NCBI RefSeq assembly: GCF_041431135.1
Contig: NZ_CP107799.1
Location: forward strand, 1,116,001-1,180,000
Source: Streptomyces sp. NBC_00554
Lineage (GTDB): Bacteria; Actinomycetota; Actinomycetes; Streptomycetales; Streptomycetaceae
DNA: 64,000 nt
Direction: 5' to 3'
Positions within the stretch are counted from its first letter, which is position 1. Every line of letters begins with the position of its first letter. Below the pieces are notes generated by a model. It ran no database searches, was not told the origin of the DNA, and saw nothing but the letters and a program-made list of their open reading frames with translations. Position numbers and translations under genes: made by a program. Of the stretch, positions 44,873 through 53,375 are shown piece by piece.

Positions 44873-46406
44873 GGTCGGAGCGCAGGCGTTTGCCGTACAT
44901 GGCGTTCACCAGCCGCAGGATGAAGCGATAGGACGAGGGGTCGAACGGGAGCATGTGAAGGTCGCGGCGCATCGGGAACCGGTTCACGGAGATCGCCTGC
45001 AGCTTGGTGTACTTGCGGAAGCCCTCGGCACCGTGCCGGACACCTACTCCCGACGCCTTCCAACCCCCCATGGGCAGGCCGAGGGCCAGATAGTTGCTCT
45101 GAGCGTCGTTGATGGTGACGCAGCCGGCCTCCAGTCGCGCGGCCAGTTGCCGAGCGCGGGCCATGTTCGAACCGATGATGGTCGCCTGCAGGCCGTACTC
45201 GCTGTCGTTGGCCAGCCGAACGGCCTCCTCGGCGTCGGCGACCTTCATCACGGGCAGCGTCGGGCCGAAGGTCTCCTCGCGCATGCACTTCATGGTGTGA
45301 TCGACATTGACGAGCAGCGTGGGTTCGAAGAAGCGACCGGGGCCGGGAGCCGCATGGCCCCCGACGAGGACACGCGCACCGCGACTCACAGCGTCCGTGA
45401 CCTGGTCCTCGACGATCCCCATCTGCGGCGGGAAGGTCATGGCGCCCAGATCGGTGCTGCCCAGTCCCGCGGGCCTGCCCATGGTGACCTCACGGAACCG
45501 CTCTTCCAGCCGGGCGACGAACTCGTCGTACACGGGGGCCTCGACGTAGACCCGCTCGACCGAGGTACAGGTCTGGCCCGCGTTGAACAGAGCGCCGTGG
45601 AGGGCGACGTTCACGGCCCGTTCCACGGAGGCGTCCGCGAGGACGATCAGCGCGTCCTTGCCGCCGAGTTCCAGCGAGCAGGGGATGAGCCGCTCGCCGG
45701 CCCGGGCCGCGACGGCGCGGCCGGTCTTCGTCGACCCGGTGAACATCACGAAGTCGGCGGCTTCGACGAGGGCCTGGCCGGTGGCGCCCGCGCCGGTGAC
45801 GACCTGGAACACGCCGTCGGGCCAGCCGCATTCGCGGGTCATCTGCTCCATGAGGCGCGCGGTCAACGGGGTGTATTCGGAGGGTTTGAGCACGACGGCG
45901 TTGCCTGCCGCGAGGGCGGGGATGGCGTCACCGAAGGAGTTGATCAGCGGGTTGTTCCAGGGGCCGATGACCCCGACGACGCCGACCGGTGCCCGGCGGG
46001 TGTACATGCTGCGCCCCAGAACGAAAGGTGACAGGGACCGCACCTTCGTGTCGGCGAGGAGGCGTCGTGCGTGCTTGGCCCAGTAGGCGAAGGCGCTGAC
46101 GCAGTAGACGACTTCGACGATCGCGTCCTCCTCCGCCTTGCCGTTCTCCGCGACGATGGAGTCCGTGATCTCCTGCCGGTGCGCCAGCAGCCAGCGGCGG
46201 CTGCGCGTGAACAGCTCCGCACGCGTTCGCGGGCTGAGCCGCGCCCAGCCGGCCTGCGCCTGCCTGGCCCGGAGGACCGCTGACACCACCTCTTCCGCGG
46301 GCGTGTCGGCAACGTGTCCGACCACTTCACCGGTGGCGGGATTGTCCACTGCGATGCCCGCGTGCGCCGAGTCAGCGGCTGCGGTAACGGTTCGAGTCTG
46401 AGTCAC
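44865..46406 (-). CDS. NAD(P)-dependent aldehyde dehydrogenase
   Basis: This 513-residue protein belongs to the ALDH superfamily. It has PWNNPLINSFG near residue 150, the NAD loop MFTGSTKTGR, the catalytic Glu in CSLELGGKD and the catalytic Cys in FNAGQTCTSVERV. An added C-terminal tail of about 40 residues (YKRFILRLV-like, rich in basic residues) resembles long succinate-semialdehyde dehydrogenase-type members. It would oxidise an aldehyde released by the aldolase or SDR of this cluster. Divergent to the SMP-30 gene, it shares with it a TetR-type operator at 46477-46492. Confidence 0.92.
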   Translation of the reverse strand: MTQTRTVTAAADSAHAGIAVDNPATGEVVGHVADTPAEEVVSAVLRARQAQAGWARLSPRTRAELFTRSRRWLLAHRQEITDSIVAENGKAEEDAIVEVVYCVSAFAYWAKHARRLLADTKVRSLSPFVLGRSMYTRRAPVGVVGVIGPWNNPLINSFGDAIPALAAGNAVVLKPSEYTPLTARLMEQMTRECGWPDGVFQVVTGAGATGQALVEAADFVMFTGSTKTGRAVAARAGERLIPCSLELGGKDALIVLADASVERAVNVALHGALFNAGQTCTSVERVYVEAPVYDEFVARLEERFREVTMGRPAGLGSTDLGAMTFPPQMGIVEDQVTDAVSRGARVLVGGHAAPGPGRFFEPTLLVNVDHTMKCMREETFGPTLPVMKVADAEEAVRLANDSEYGLQATIIGSNMARARQLAARLEAGCVTINDAQSNYLALGLPMGGWKASGVGVRHGAEGFRKYTKLQAISVNRFPMRRDLHMLPFDPSSYRFILRLVNAMYGKRLRSDQK

Positions 46407-46476
46407 GGAATCTCCTGCAGGAACGTTGACTTCGGTTCATCCAGAATGGGACGGTCGTTTGTGCAAGTCAAGAGTC

Positions 46477-46492
46477 TTGGACAATTGACCAA
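46477..46492. promoter_or_regulatory. Operator copy 1 of the cluster's TetR regulon
   Basis: TTGGACAATTGACCAA is a near-perfect palindrome between the divergent aldehyde dehydrogenase and SMP-30 genes. It matches the elements at 47560-47575 and 53177-53192, the latter in front of a TetR gene. Confidence 0.8.
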
Positions 46493-46542
46493 CTTCATCG
46501 CAACGGGGAAAGTTCCCGCGTCGCCGCCAAGGAGCATTCGGA

Positions 46543-47514
46543 ATGAAACGGACAGCGTCGATCACACTCAACGGCTTGGGCGTCCCCGAGTCGCTGCGTT
46601 GGCATGAGAACGCCCTGTGGTTCTCCGATCTCGCGCACGGCACCGTCCACCGCTGGGACGGGAGCGGAGAGGCGAAGACGATCGCCAAGGTCCCCGGACG
46701 CGCCGGCGGACTCGGCTGGCTCCCGGACGGGAGGATGCTGGTCGTCTCGATGGACGGTGGCTGCGTCTACCGCCTCGAGCCCGATGGACAGCTGGTCGAG
46801 CACGCGGATCTGCGCCACCTCGTCGGCGGCCCGGTCAACGACATGCTCGTCGATCCGAAGGGGCGGGCATACGTCGGAAACTTCGGCTTCGACTACCACG
46901 CCTTCGTCCGGGAGCACCCGAACTCGATGCTCTACGCGCCGCCCGGCCCCCCGAAGACCCCGATCGCCTGCCTCGCCCCGGACGGCGAACTGATCGGGCT
47001 GACGGAACCGACACTGTTCCCGAACGGCTGTCTACTCACCCCGGACGGTACAACCTTGGTGGCCGCCGAAACCCTGGGTATGCGCCTCACCGCCTTCCCC
47101 GTCCATCCGGACGGCACTCTCGGCAGCCCACGCCCCTGGGCAGCGCTGATCTCACCGCTGCTGTGGCGCATGGTGAACCATCCGGGGCTGCCAGGGCGGA
47201 TCACACGCAGAGTGTCAGCGGCGCTGGACCACCCGGCCATCGCCAAGCGTTCCTCGTCGCCGATCGCCCCCGACGGCATCGCCTGGCACAGCGACGGCGA
47301 AAGCATCTGGATCGCCAACGCCCTACGAGGTGAATGCGTGCGCGTGGCGGAGGGCGGCCGAGTTCTGGATCGCGTCGCGACGAGCCAAAACACCTTGAGC
47401 TGCCTGGTCGCCGGGGGTGACGGCCGCACCTTGTTCGCGGCGACCGTTCCGACCGACGACCCCGTCCGCGCCGGCGAGCTCAATGGCGGCCGCATCGAGA
47501 TGTACCGACTGTGA
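46543..47514 (+). CDS. SMP-30/gluconolactonase-family protein
   Basis: An AAGGAG lies eight bases before the ATG; the protein is 323 residues. The propeller motifs are LGVPESLRWHENALWFSD, VNDMLVDPKGRAYVGN (Asn), LFPNGCLL (Asn) and IAPDGIAWHSDGE (Asp). Such proteins open lactones with the help of a divalent metal. It is distinct from the SMP-30 protein at 36112, being longer, with an insertion around LLWRMVNHPGLPGR. With the SDR downstream and the lactone oxidase further on, it may hydrolyse a lactone intermediate of this cluster. Confidence 0.88.
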   Translation: MKRTASITLNGLGVPESLRWHENALWFSDLAHGTVHRWDGSGEAKTIAKVPGRAGGLGWLPDGRMLVVSMDGGCVYRLEPDGQLVEHADLRHLVGGPVNDMLVDPKGRAYVGNFGFDYHAFVREHPNSMLYAPPGPPKTPIACLAPDGELIGLTEPTLFPNGCLLTPDGTTLVAAETLGMRLTAFPVHPDGTLGSPRPWAALISPLLWRMVNHPGLPGRITRRVSAALDHPAIAKRSSSPIAPDGIAWHSDGESIWIANALRGECVRVAEGGRVLDRVATSQNTLSCLVAGGDGRTLFAATVPTDDPVRAGELNGGRIEMYRL

Positions 47515-47559
47515 ACCGTCCGATAACGGTCCGGTTCAATCTCATGTCGGACAGTTGAC

Positions 47560-47575
47560 TTGGACGCTCGACCAA
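47560..47575. promoter_or_regulatory. Operator copy 2 of the cluster's TetR regulon
   Basis: TTGGACGCTCGACCAA lies only 14 bases before the SDR start codon, so a bound repressor would block its promoter. It shares the TTGGAC / GACCAA arms of the other two copies. Confidence 0.78.
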
Positions 47576-47589
47576 GAGACGCTGTGAGC

Positions 47590-48456
47590 ATGAGCCGAAA
47601 CTCGGAGAGAAGCCAGGTCGTGCTGGTGACTGGGGCCGCCGACGGGATCGGCGCGGCGATAGCCGCGCTGGCGGTGGCCCGCGGTCATCGCGTGATGCTG
47701 ACGGACGTCAACGGGGAAGCCGTCCATTCCGCCGCCCGCCGACTGGGCGACCGCGCCGCAGGCTGCGTACTGGACATCAGGGACCCGGAGGGCTGGGCCA
47801 AGGCGTTCGACGCGACCGAAGCGCAGCTCGGTGCCGTCGATGTCCTGATCAACAACGCGGGGATCACCCACACCGGACATGCGCGGGACCTCAGCCTCCA
47901 GCAGCACCGCGACATCGTCGAGGTCAACCTGCTCGGGACCATCACGGGCGTGCACACGGCGCTCCGCCGCATGACCGAGCGGGGCAGCGGCCACATCATC
48001 AACGTCTGCAGCATGACCTCGTTCCTGCCCCTGCCGGGATACTCCACTTACGGCGCCAGCAAGTACGCGATGCGGGGCTTCCACCACAGCGTCGCGCTGG
48101 AGGAGCGGAACGGCCCCCTGGACTTCACGATCATCCACCCGCCGTCCACCCGGACGAAGATGCTCGACCAGGAGATGGCCGACCCCACGTCCGCGATCTC
48201 CTTTGCCGAGAAGTCGTACGCGCCGGAGCAGATCGCGAAGGCCGTCGTCGACGCGATCGTCTCCAAACCGGTCGAGGTGGTGTTCCCGCCCCTCGCCGGA
48301 CGCTTCCAGCGGATCGCCGGTGTGTTCCCGCGACTGATGCGCTGGGTGCTCCCTCGGGCCGAGGCCAGAGGCGTGCGCCAGAGGGAGCGGCTCGTCTCCG
48401 ACGGGAAGACCCGCACGTCCGACGCATCCGAGACCCCGCACCGGTCGGTTTCCTGA
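47590..48456 (+). CDS. Short-chain dehydrogenase of the TetR-controlled cluster
   Basis: The start is taken as ATG 47590; GTG 47584 is an alternative, and the upstream operator leaves little room for a leader. The 288-residue protein has TGAADGIG, NNAGITH, a catalytic Ser in NVCSMTSF and Tyr/Lys in YGASKYA. A longer C-terminal part (FPRLMRWVLPRAEARG) resembles SDRs that act on larger or hydrophobic substrates. It probably oxidises an alcohol in the same pathway as the aldehyde dehydrogenase. Confidence 0.88.
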   Translation: MSRNSERSQVVLVTGAADGIGAAIAALAVARGHRVMLTDVNGEAVHSAARRLGDRAAGCVLDIRDPEGWAKAFDATEAQLGAVDVLINNAGITHTGHARDLSLQQHRDIVEVNLLGTITGVHTALRRMTERGSGHIINVCSMTSFLPLPGYSTYGASKYAMRGFHHSVALEERNGPLDFTIIHPPSTRTKMLDQEMADPTSAISFAEKSYAPEQIAKAVVDAIVSKPVEVVFPPLAGRFQRIAGVFPRLMRWVLPRAEARGVRQRERLVSDGKTRTSDASETPHRSVS

Positions 48457-48518
48457 CCGGTCCTGCCGCCGGCCGCCTTGACCGGCCGGCGATACGAACA
48501 ATCCAGAAGGGTGCAGTT

Positions 48519-49772
48519 GTGAGCGCACATGTGGTGTCCCGGCCGGACGTGAAATCGGCTGTCTCCGCCATCGCCGGCCTGAGCGAGGACCGGATGGCAC
48601 AACTCTCCAGGGCGACCGAGCACTTGGATCCGCCGTTCGCCGTGGTGGACCTGGACGCCTTCGACGCGAACGCCGCCGAGCTGGCGCGCAGGGCCGAGGG
48701 CCGCGCCACCATCCGCCTGGCCAGCAAGTCGGTGCGCAGCCGCGATCTGATCACGCGTGCGGCCGAGCGGCAGGGCTACCACGGCATTCTCGCCTTCACC
48801 CTGCCCGAGGCCCTGTGGCTGGCCGAAGAGCACGCGGACGTGGTCATCGGATATCCGACAGCGGATCGCACAGCCTTGAAGCGGTTGGCAGCGGACGAAC
48901 GTGCGGCCTCACGCATCACCCTCATGGTCGACTCGGTCGGCCAGCTGGACTTCATCGACGAGGTGGTGGGCTCTTCCCGGCCCGACATCCGCCTCTGTAT
49001 CGACCTGGACGCATCCCTGGAACTGGCTGGCGGCCGACTGCACTTGGGCCCGTACCGCTCCCCTGTCCACACTCCGCAACAGGCCGCGTCGCTCGCCCGG
49101 GCGATCGTGGGCCGAGCCGGGTTCGAACTCGTCGGCGTCATGTCCTACGAGGGCCAGATCGCCGGACTGGGTGACAACCAGCCCGGCTCTCCCCTCAAGC
49201 GACTCGCGGTCCGCGCGATGCAGCACCTCTCCGCCCGCGAACTGGCCGATCGCCGGGCCGCAGCCGTCGCCGCCGTCGAAGCCGTCGCACCGCTGGAGTT
49301 CGTCAACGGCGGCGGCACCGGCTCCATAGAGCAGACCTCGTCCGAGGACGTCATCACCGAGATCGGTGCAGGCTCCGGCCTCTACGGCCCCGGGCTGTTC
49401 GACCACTACCGCCGCTTCCGCCCCCGGCCCTCCGCCTACTACGTCATGTCCGTCGTGCGCCGCCCGACCACCAGGATCGCCACTGTTCTCGGAGGCGGAT
49501 GGATCGCCTCCGGCCCGCCCGGAAACGACCGCCTGCCCACTCTGAGCTGGCCCCAGGGCCTGCGGATGAACCCGAGGGAGGGGGCGGGGGAGGTCCAGAC
49601 CCCGGTCCTCGGCGCGGCGGCCGAGGGGCTCGGGCTCGGTGACCATGTGTGGTTCCGGCATGCCAAGGCCGGCGAACTGTGCGAACGCGTGAACGCCCTC
49701 CATCTCGTATCCGGCTCGCAGATCGTCGAGCAGGTCCCGACATACCGCGGTGAAGGCCACGCCTTCCTCTGA
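48519..49772 (+). CDS. PLP-dependent D-threonine aldolase/alanine-racemase-like enzyme
   Basis: The GTG start at 48519 follows AGAAGGG, and the protein is 417 residues. It has the alanine-racemase N-terminal barrel with a PLP lysine in RLASKSVRS, SYEGQIAGLG, a glycine-rich phosphate site (EFVNGGGTGSIE) and a C-terminal beta domain with a metal-type HLVSGSQ region. This is the DSD1/low-specificity D-threonine aldolase pattern, often annotated as amino acid deaminase/aldolase. It is followed by an MFS transporter and a lactone oxidase, so the three probably handle one hydroxy-amino or sugar-related compound. Confidence 0.85.
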   Translation: MSAHVVSRPDVKSAVSAIAGLSEDRMAQLSRATEHLDPPFAVVDLDAFDANAAELARRAEGRATIRLASKSVRSRDLITRAAERQGYHGILAFTLPEALWLAEEHADVVIGYPTADRTALKRLAADERAASRITLMVDSVGQLDFIDEVVGSSRPDIRLCIDLDASLELAGGRLHLGPYRSPVHTPQQAASLARAIVGRAGFELVGVMSYEGQIAGLGDNQPGSPLKRLAVRAMQHLSARELADRRAAAVAAVEAVAPLEFVNGGGTGSIEQTSSEDVITEIGAGSGLYGPGLFDHYRRFRPRPSAYYVMSVVRRPTTRIATVLGGGWIASGPPGNDRLPTLSWPQGLRMNPREGAGEVQTPVLGAAAEGLGLGDHVWFRHAKAGELCERVNALHLVSGSQIVEQVPTYRGEGHAFL

Positions 49773-49808
49773 CGTCCCCTTCCAGGCCCCTCATCCCCCG
49801 GAGGCCCG

Positions 49809-51080
49809 ATGTCCACCGAGTCCGAATCCGCGACGCCCCTCCTGGTGGCGTCCGTCGGGCCGGCTTCCGCCCAAGGACCGGCCGAACCCGTCTCGCGCAG
49901 CTGGACCACCTTGTTCAGCCTGGTCTGGTTCGGCTACTGGATGGCGAACCTCGTGCCCCTCCAGCTGCTGCTCCCGCAGCAACTGGAGGCGATCAGTCCG
50001 GCGTCCAAGGTGCGCGACTTCGCCATCGTCAACGGCATCTCCGGGCTGGTCGCACTGCTCGCCCTGCCGCTGTGCGGAGCGCTGTGCGACCGCTCCCGCA
50101 ACCGCTTCGGCCGACGAAGGATCTGGCTCGGCGCCGGTGCGCTGACATTCGCCGCCGGATTGATCGTCACCGGTGAACAGAGATCAGTGACAGGCGTGAG
50201 TGTGGCCTGGGGGGCCAGCATGCTGGGGCTGAGCGCCGCCACCGCCGGTCTGACCGCTGTCATCGCCGACCGCGTACCCGTGCCGCAGCGCGGCATGATC
50301 TCCAGCGCCATATACGGCCCCCAGGCCCTCGGCGTGGTGGCCGGAATCGCCATCGTCTCGTCCTTCGGCCTCTCCTTCACACACAGCTACGCCGTCCTCG
50401 CGGTACTCCTGATCCTCTGTGTCGTGCCGTTCCTGGCGGCCTACCGCGACACCACGTACGACACCGAGCCCCCGCTGCGGCTGCACCTGGTGATCGCTTC
50501 CATGGGCAGCTCGCTCAGGAACCGCGATTTCGCCTGGGCCTTCGGCGGACGACTGCTGGTCAACCTGGCCAACTCACTGGGCACTTGCTACATGCTGTAC
50601 TTCCTCACCGACGACCTGAGGGTCTCGGACCCGGAGAGCAGCCTGCTGGCGGTCACCGTCGTCTACCTGCTCGCGGGAATCCTGGCCACCACGGTGGCCG
50701 GTGTGCTGTCCGACCGTCTCGGCCGACGACGGATCTTCGTCGCGCTGGCGGCCGTACTCCAGGCCGTCTCCGGCTTTCTTCTCGCCGGCTTCCCGAGCAT
50801 GACGGTCGCGCTGATCGCGTCGGCACTCATGGGTGGCGGGTTCGGTGCCTACATGGCCGTCGACCAGGCACTGATCACCCAGGTCCTGCCCGACGCCGAG
50901 AGCCGGGCAAAGGATCTCGGCATCATGAGCATCGGCTCGGTCGTCCCCCCGACGCTGGCTCCCCTGATCGCCAGCTTCATCATCACCTCCGACCGCGGCT
51001 ATGCCCTCCTGTTCACCGCCGTAGGTGTCACGGCGGCCGTCGGAGCCGCGCTCGTCTACCGAATCCGTTCCGTCAGATGA
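49809..51080 (+). CDS. MFS transporter
   Basis: The 423-residue protein shows about 12 hydrophobic segments, beginning with TTLFSLVWFGYWMANLVPLQL. It has MFS loop motifs between helices 2 and 3 (GALCDRSRNRFGRRR) and 8 and 9 (GVLSDRLGRRR). Its position between the PLP enzyme and the lactone oxidase suggests uptake or export of their substrate. The ligand cannot be read from the sequence. Confidence 0.92.
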   Translation: MSTESESATPLLVASVGPASAQGPAEPVSRSWTTLFSLVWFGYWMANLVPLQLLLPQQLEAISPASKVRDFAIVNGISGLVALLALPLCGALCDRSRNRFGRRRIWLGAGALTFAAGLIVTGEQRSVTGVSVAWGASMLGLSAATAGLTAVIADRVPVPQRGMISSAIYGPQALGVVAGIAIVSSFGLSFTHSYAVLAVLLILCVVPFLAAYRDTTYDTEPPLRLHLVIASMGSSLRNRDFAWAFGGRLLVNLANSLGTCYMLYFLTDDLRVSDPESSLLAVTVVYLLAGILATTVAGVLSDRLGRRRIFVALAAVLQAVSGFLLAGFPSMTVALIASALMGGGFGAYMAVDQALITQVLPDAESRAKDLGIMSIGSVVPPTLAPLIASFIITSDRGYALLFTAVGVTAAVGAALVYRIRSVR

Positions 51081-51158
51081 GGACACCCAGCTGCCTCCCA
51101 ACCGGCGTAGGCCGACTCGCAGTTGATGAAAAGACCAGAACCTGGAAGGACCCGGCAG

Positions 51159-52466
51159 ATGCCGATCGGCACGAGCAGTACATGGCGCAACTGGGCCGGG
51201 AACGTCACTGCCCGTCCCGTACGGGAGGTGACTACCGCCTCCGTCGAGGAGCTCTCCGCCGCCGTACGGAAGGCCGCCGACGACGGCCTGAAGGTGAAGG
51301 CCGTCGGCACCGGACACTCCTTCGCAGCCGCCGCGACCGACGGCGTGATGATCCGGCCCCAACTCCTCACCGGCATACGGAAGATCGACCGCGAGGCGGG
51401 CACGGTCACCGTGGAGGCCGGCACACCCCTGAAGCACCTGAACGTGGCCCTGGCCCGCGAGGGACTGTCGCTCACGAACATGGGCGACATCATGGAACAG
51501 ACGGTCTCCGGCGCGACCAGCACCGGAACGCATGGCACAGGGCGCGACTCGGCTTCGATCGCCGCACAGATCAAGGGACTTGAGCTGGTCACGGCCGACG
51601 GTTCTGTACTCACCTGCTCGTCGAAGGAGAACCCGGAGATCTTCGCCGCGGCCCGGATCGGTCTGGGCGCGCTCGGAGTGATCAGCGCGATCACCTTCGC
51701 CGTCGAGCCGCTCTTCCTGCTCACCGCACGCGAGGAACCGATGACCTTCGACAGGGTCACGGATTCCTTCGACGAACTCATCGCGGAGAACGAGCACTTC
51801 GAGTTCTACTGGTTTCCGCACACCGAGAACTGCAACACCTTGAGCAACAACCGCAGCGCGGGCCCGACCGCCCCTGTCGGCAGGCTCAGAGGATGGTTCG
51901 AGGACGAGTTCCTCGCCAACGGCGTCTTCCAGGCGCTCAGTTCGCTGGGCCGGGCCGCGCCCGCCACAATCCCCGGGATCGCGAAGATCACCAGCCGCGG
52001 TCTCTCGGCACGGACGTACACGGACATCCCCTACAAGGTGTTCACCAGTCCGCGCCGCGTGCGCATGATCGAGATGGAGTACGCCGTCCCGCGCCACGCC
52101 CTTGTCGAAGCCCTGCGCGAACTGAAGACCATGGTCGACCGCTCGGATCTGCGGATCGGTTTCCCCGTCGAGGTCCGCACGGCCCCCGCGGACGACATCC
52201 CGCTCTCCCCGGCGACCGGCCGCGACAGCGCGTACATCGCCGTCCATGTGTACAAGGGCACGCCGTACCAAGCCTATTTCGACGCCGCCGAGCGGATCTT
52301 CACCGCGTACGAGGGGCGCCCGCACTGGGGCAAGCTGCATACGCGCGACGCCGATTACTTCGCCAAGGCCTATCCGCGTTTCGGTGAGTTCACCGCCGTA
52401 CGGGACCGCCTCGATCCGGAACGGCGCTTCGGCAACGACTATCTGCGCCGCGTGCTGGGGGACTGA
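51159..52466 (+). CDS. FAD-linked sugar-lactone/alditol oxidase (D-arabinono-1,4-lactone oxidase family)
   Basis: The start at 51159 (MPIGTSSTWRNWAGN) lies nine bases after AAGGA, giving 435 residues. The VAO-type FAD domain has KAVGTGHSFAAAATDG, whose His may hold FAD covalently, and SGATSTGTHGTG. The ALO domain ends with the typical RPHWGKLHT and DYLRRVLG. Relatives oxidise aldonolactones or alditols with oxygen. It closes a three-gene block with the PLP enzyme and MFS transporter. Confidence 0.9.
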   Translation: MPIGTSSTWRNWAGNVTARPVREVTTASVEELSAAVRKAADDGLKVKAVGTGHSFAAAATDGVMIRPQLLTGIRKIDREAGTVTVEAGTPLKHLNVALAREGLSLTNMGDIMEQTVSGATSTGTHGTGRDSASIAAQIKGLELVTADGSVLTCSSKENPEIFAAARIGLGALGVISAITFAVEPLFLLTAREEPMTFDRVTDSFDELIAENEHFEFYWFPHTENCNTLSNNRSAGPTAPVGRLRGWFEDEFLANGVFQALSSLGRAAPATIPGIAKITSRGLSARTYTDIPYKVFTSPRRVRMIEMEYAVPRHALVEALRELKTMVDRSDLRIGFPVEVRTAPADDIPLSPATGRDSAYIAVHVYKGTPYQAYFDAAERIFTAYEGRPHWGKLHTRDADYFAKAYPRFGEFTAVRDRLDPERRFGNDYLRRVLGD

Positions 52467-52509
52467 GGACACCCGGCGAGCAGTACGTGTCCGGCGATGA
52501 AGCCAGGTT

Positions 52510-53121
52510 TCAGTCCAGGTCGGGGTCGGGCTTGCGGGCGAGGGTCACGAGGTGCTCAGCGGTCAGCTGGAGCACCTCCCGGCTGCGTTCGCCGTCCCGG
52601 TCGACCAGCCAGCACAGGGTGACCCCGTCGAGCACCGCGTTCAGGTAGCGGGCGAGGACGGGCAGAGGCACCGTCCATTCGATGCCGGCGCTCGTGGCCG
52701 CCTCCTCCAGGACTTCCTCGTGAACTTCCAGGTAGTGGGCGTACTGCCGGCGCGCCAACTCCTCGAAGCCGGCCTGGCGCAAGGCGTAGTGGGTGAGCTC
52801 GTATCCCACCTGATGCTCGCCCGGGGCGAGCTCCACGCCCTCCCAGAACGCGTACAGACTCCCGGTGATGCGGTCGCCGAGATCGCCTTCCCCGGCGAAC
52901 GCCTTCCGTGCCGCCGCGCCACTGCTGTTGGTAAATCGCGTGATGACCTCATCGAGGAGGTCCTCACGCGAGTCGAAGCAGTAGTGGAAGACCCCCAGCG
53001 GCATGTCGGCCTCGTTGACGATGGCGCGCGTCGTCGCCTTCGCCACTCCATCGCGGACCATCACCCGAATCGCCGCCGCGATCAGTGCTTCCCGTCGGTC
53101 CTTCGCCGCCATGCGGGCCAT
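52510..53121 (-). CDS. TetR-family regulator of the catabolic cluster
   Basis: This 203-residue protein has a TetR/BetI-like helix-turn-helix (ATTRAIVNEADMPLGVFHYCF, residues about 28-48) and a BetI-type C-terminal domain. ATG 53121 or 53112 may be the start. It is convergent to the lactone oxidase. A palindrome at 53177-53192 in its promoter recurs before the aldehyde dehydrogenase/SMP-30 pair and before the SDR, which marks those genes as its likely targets. The ligand is probably the cluster's substrate. Confidence 0.9.
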   Translation of the reverse strand: MARMAAKDRREALIAAAIRVMVRDGVAKATTRAIVNEADMPLGVFHYCFDSREDLLDEVITRFTNSSGAAARKAFAGEGDLGDRITGSLYAFWEGVELAPGEHQVGYELTHYALRQAGFEELARRQYAHYLEVHEEVLEEAATSAGIEWTVPLPVLARYLNAVLDGVTLCWLVDRDGERSREVLQLTAEHLVTLARKPDPDLD

Positions 53122-53176
53122 TCGTCTGCCGTTCTCCTGAGGTCGACTACGTTCACCTCACATGCTAACTCGCGTC

Positions 53177-53192
53177 TTGGACGATTGACCAA
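53177..53192. promoter_or_regulatory. Operator copy 3 (autoregulation) of the TetR regulon
   Basis: TTGGACGATTGACCAA lies 56 bases upstream of the TetR start and differs from the copy at 46477 at a single position. It probably mediates autoregulation. Confidence 0.8.
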
Positions 53193-53375
53193 AACCCTGT
53201 GAGCTGCATGCTCGACTTCGAATATCGGGAACGACCCATACCCTCATCCACAGGCCGACCGCGGAATCCGATGCTTCCCTCACCGCCGCTTCGCATGCCG
53301 GGTGAGTACCTGTGCATCGACGTCTTACGCACGGGAAACGAGGGGCTCGCCGGGCCGCCTCTAGCCTCACGGGGC

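Noticed and set aside
52466..52510. Hairpin GGACAC / GTGTCC between convergent genes
   Set aside because: Six base pairs with a long loop are common by chance in this base composition.
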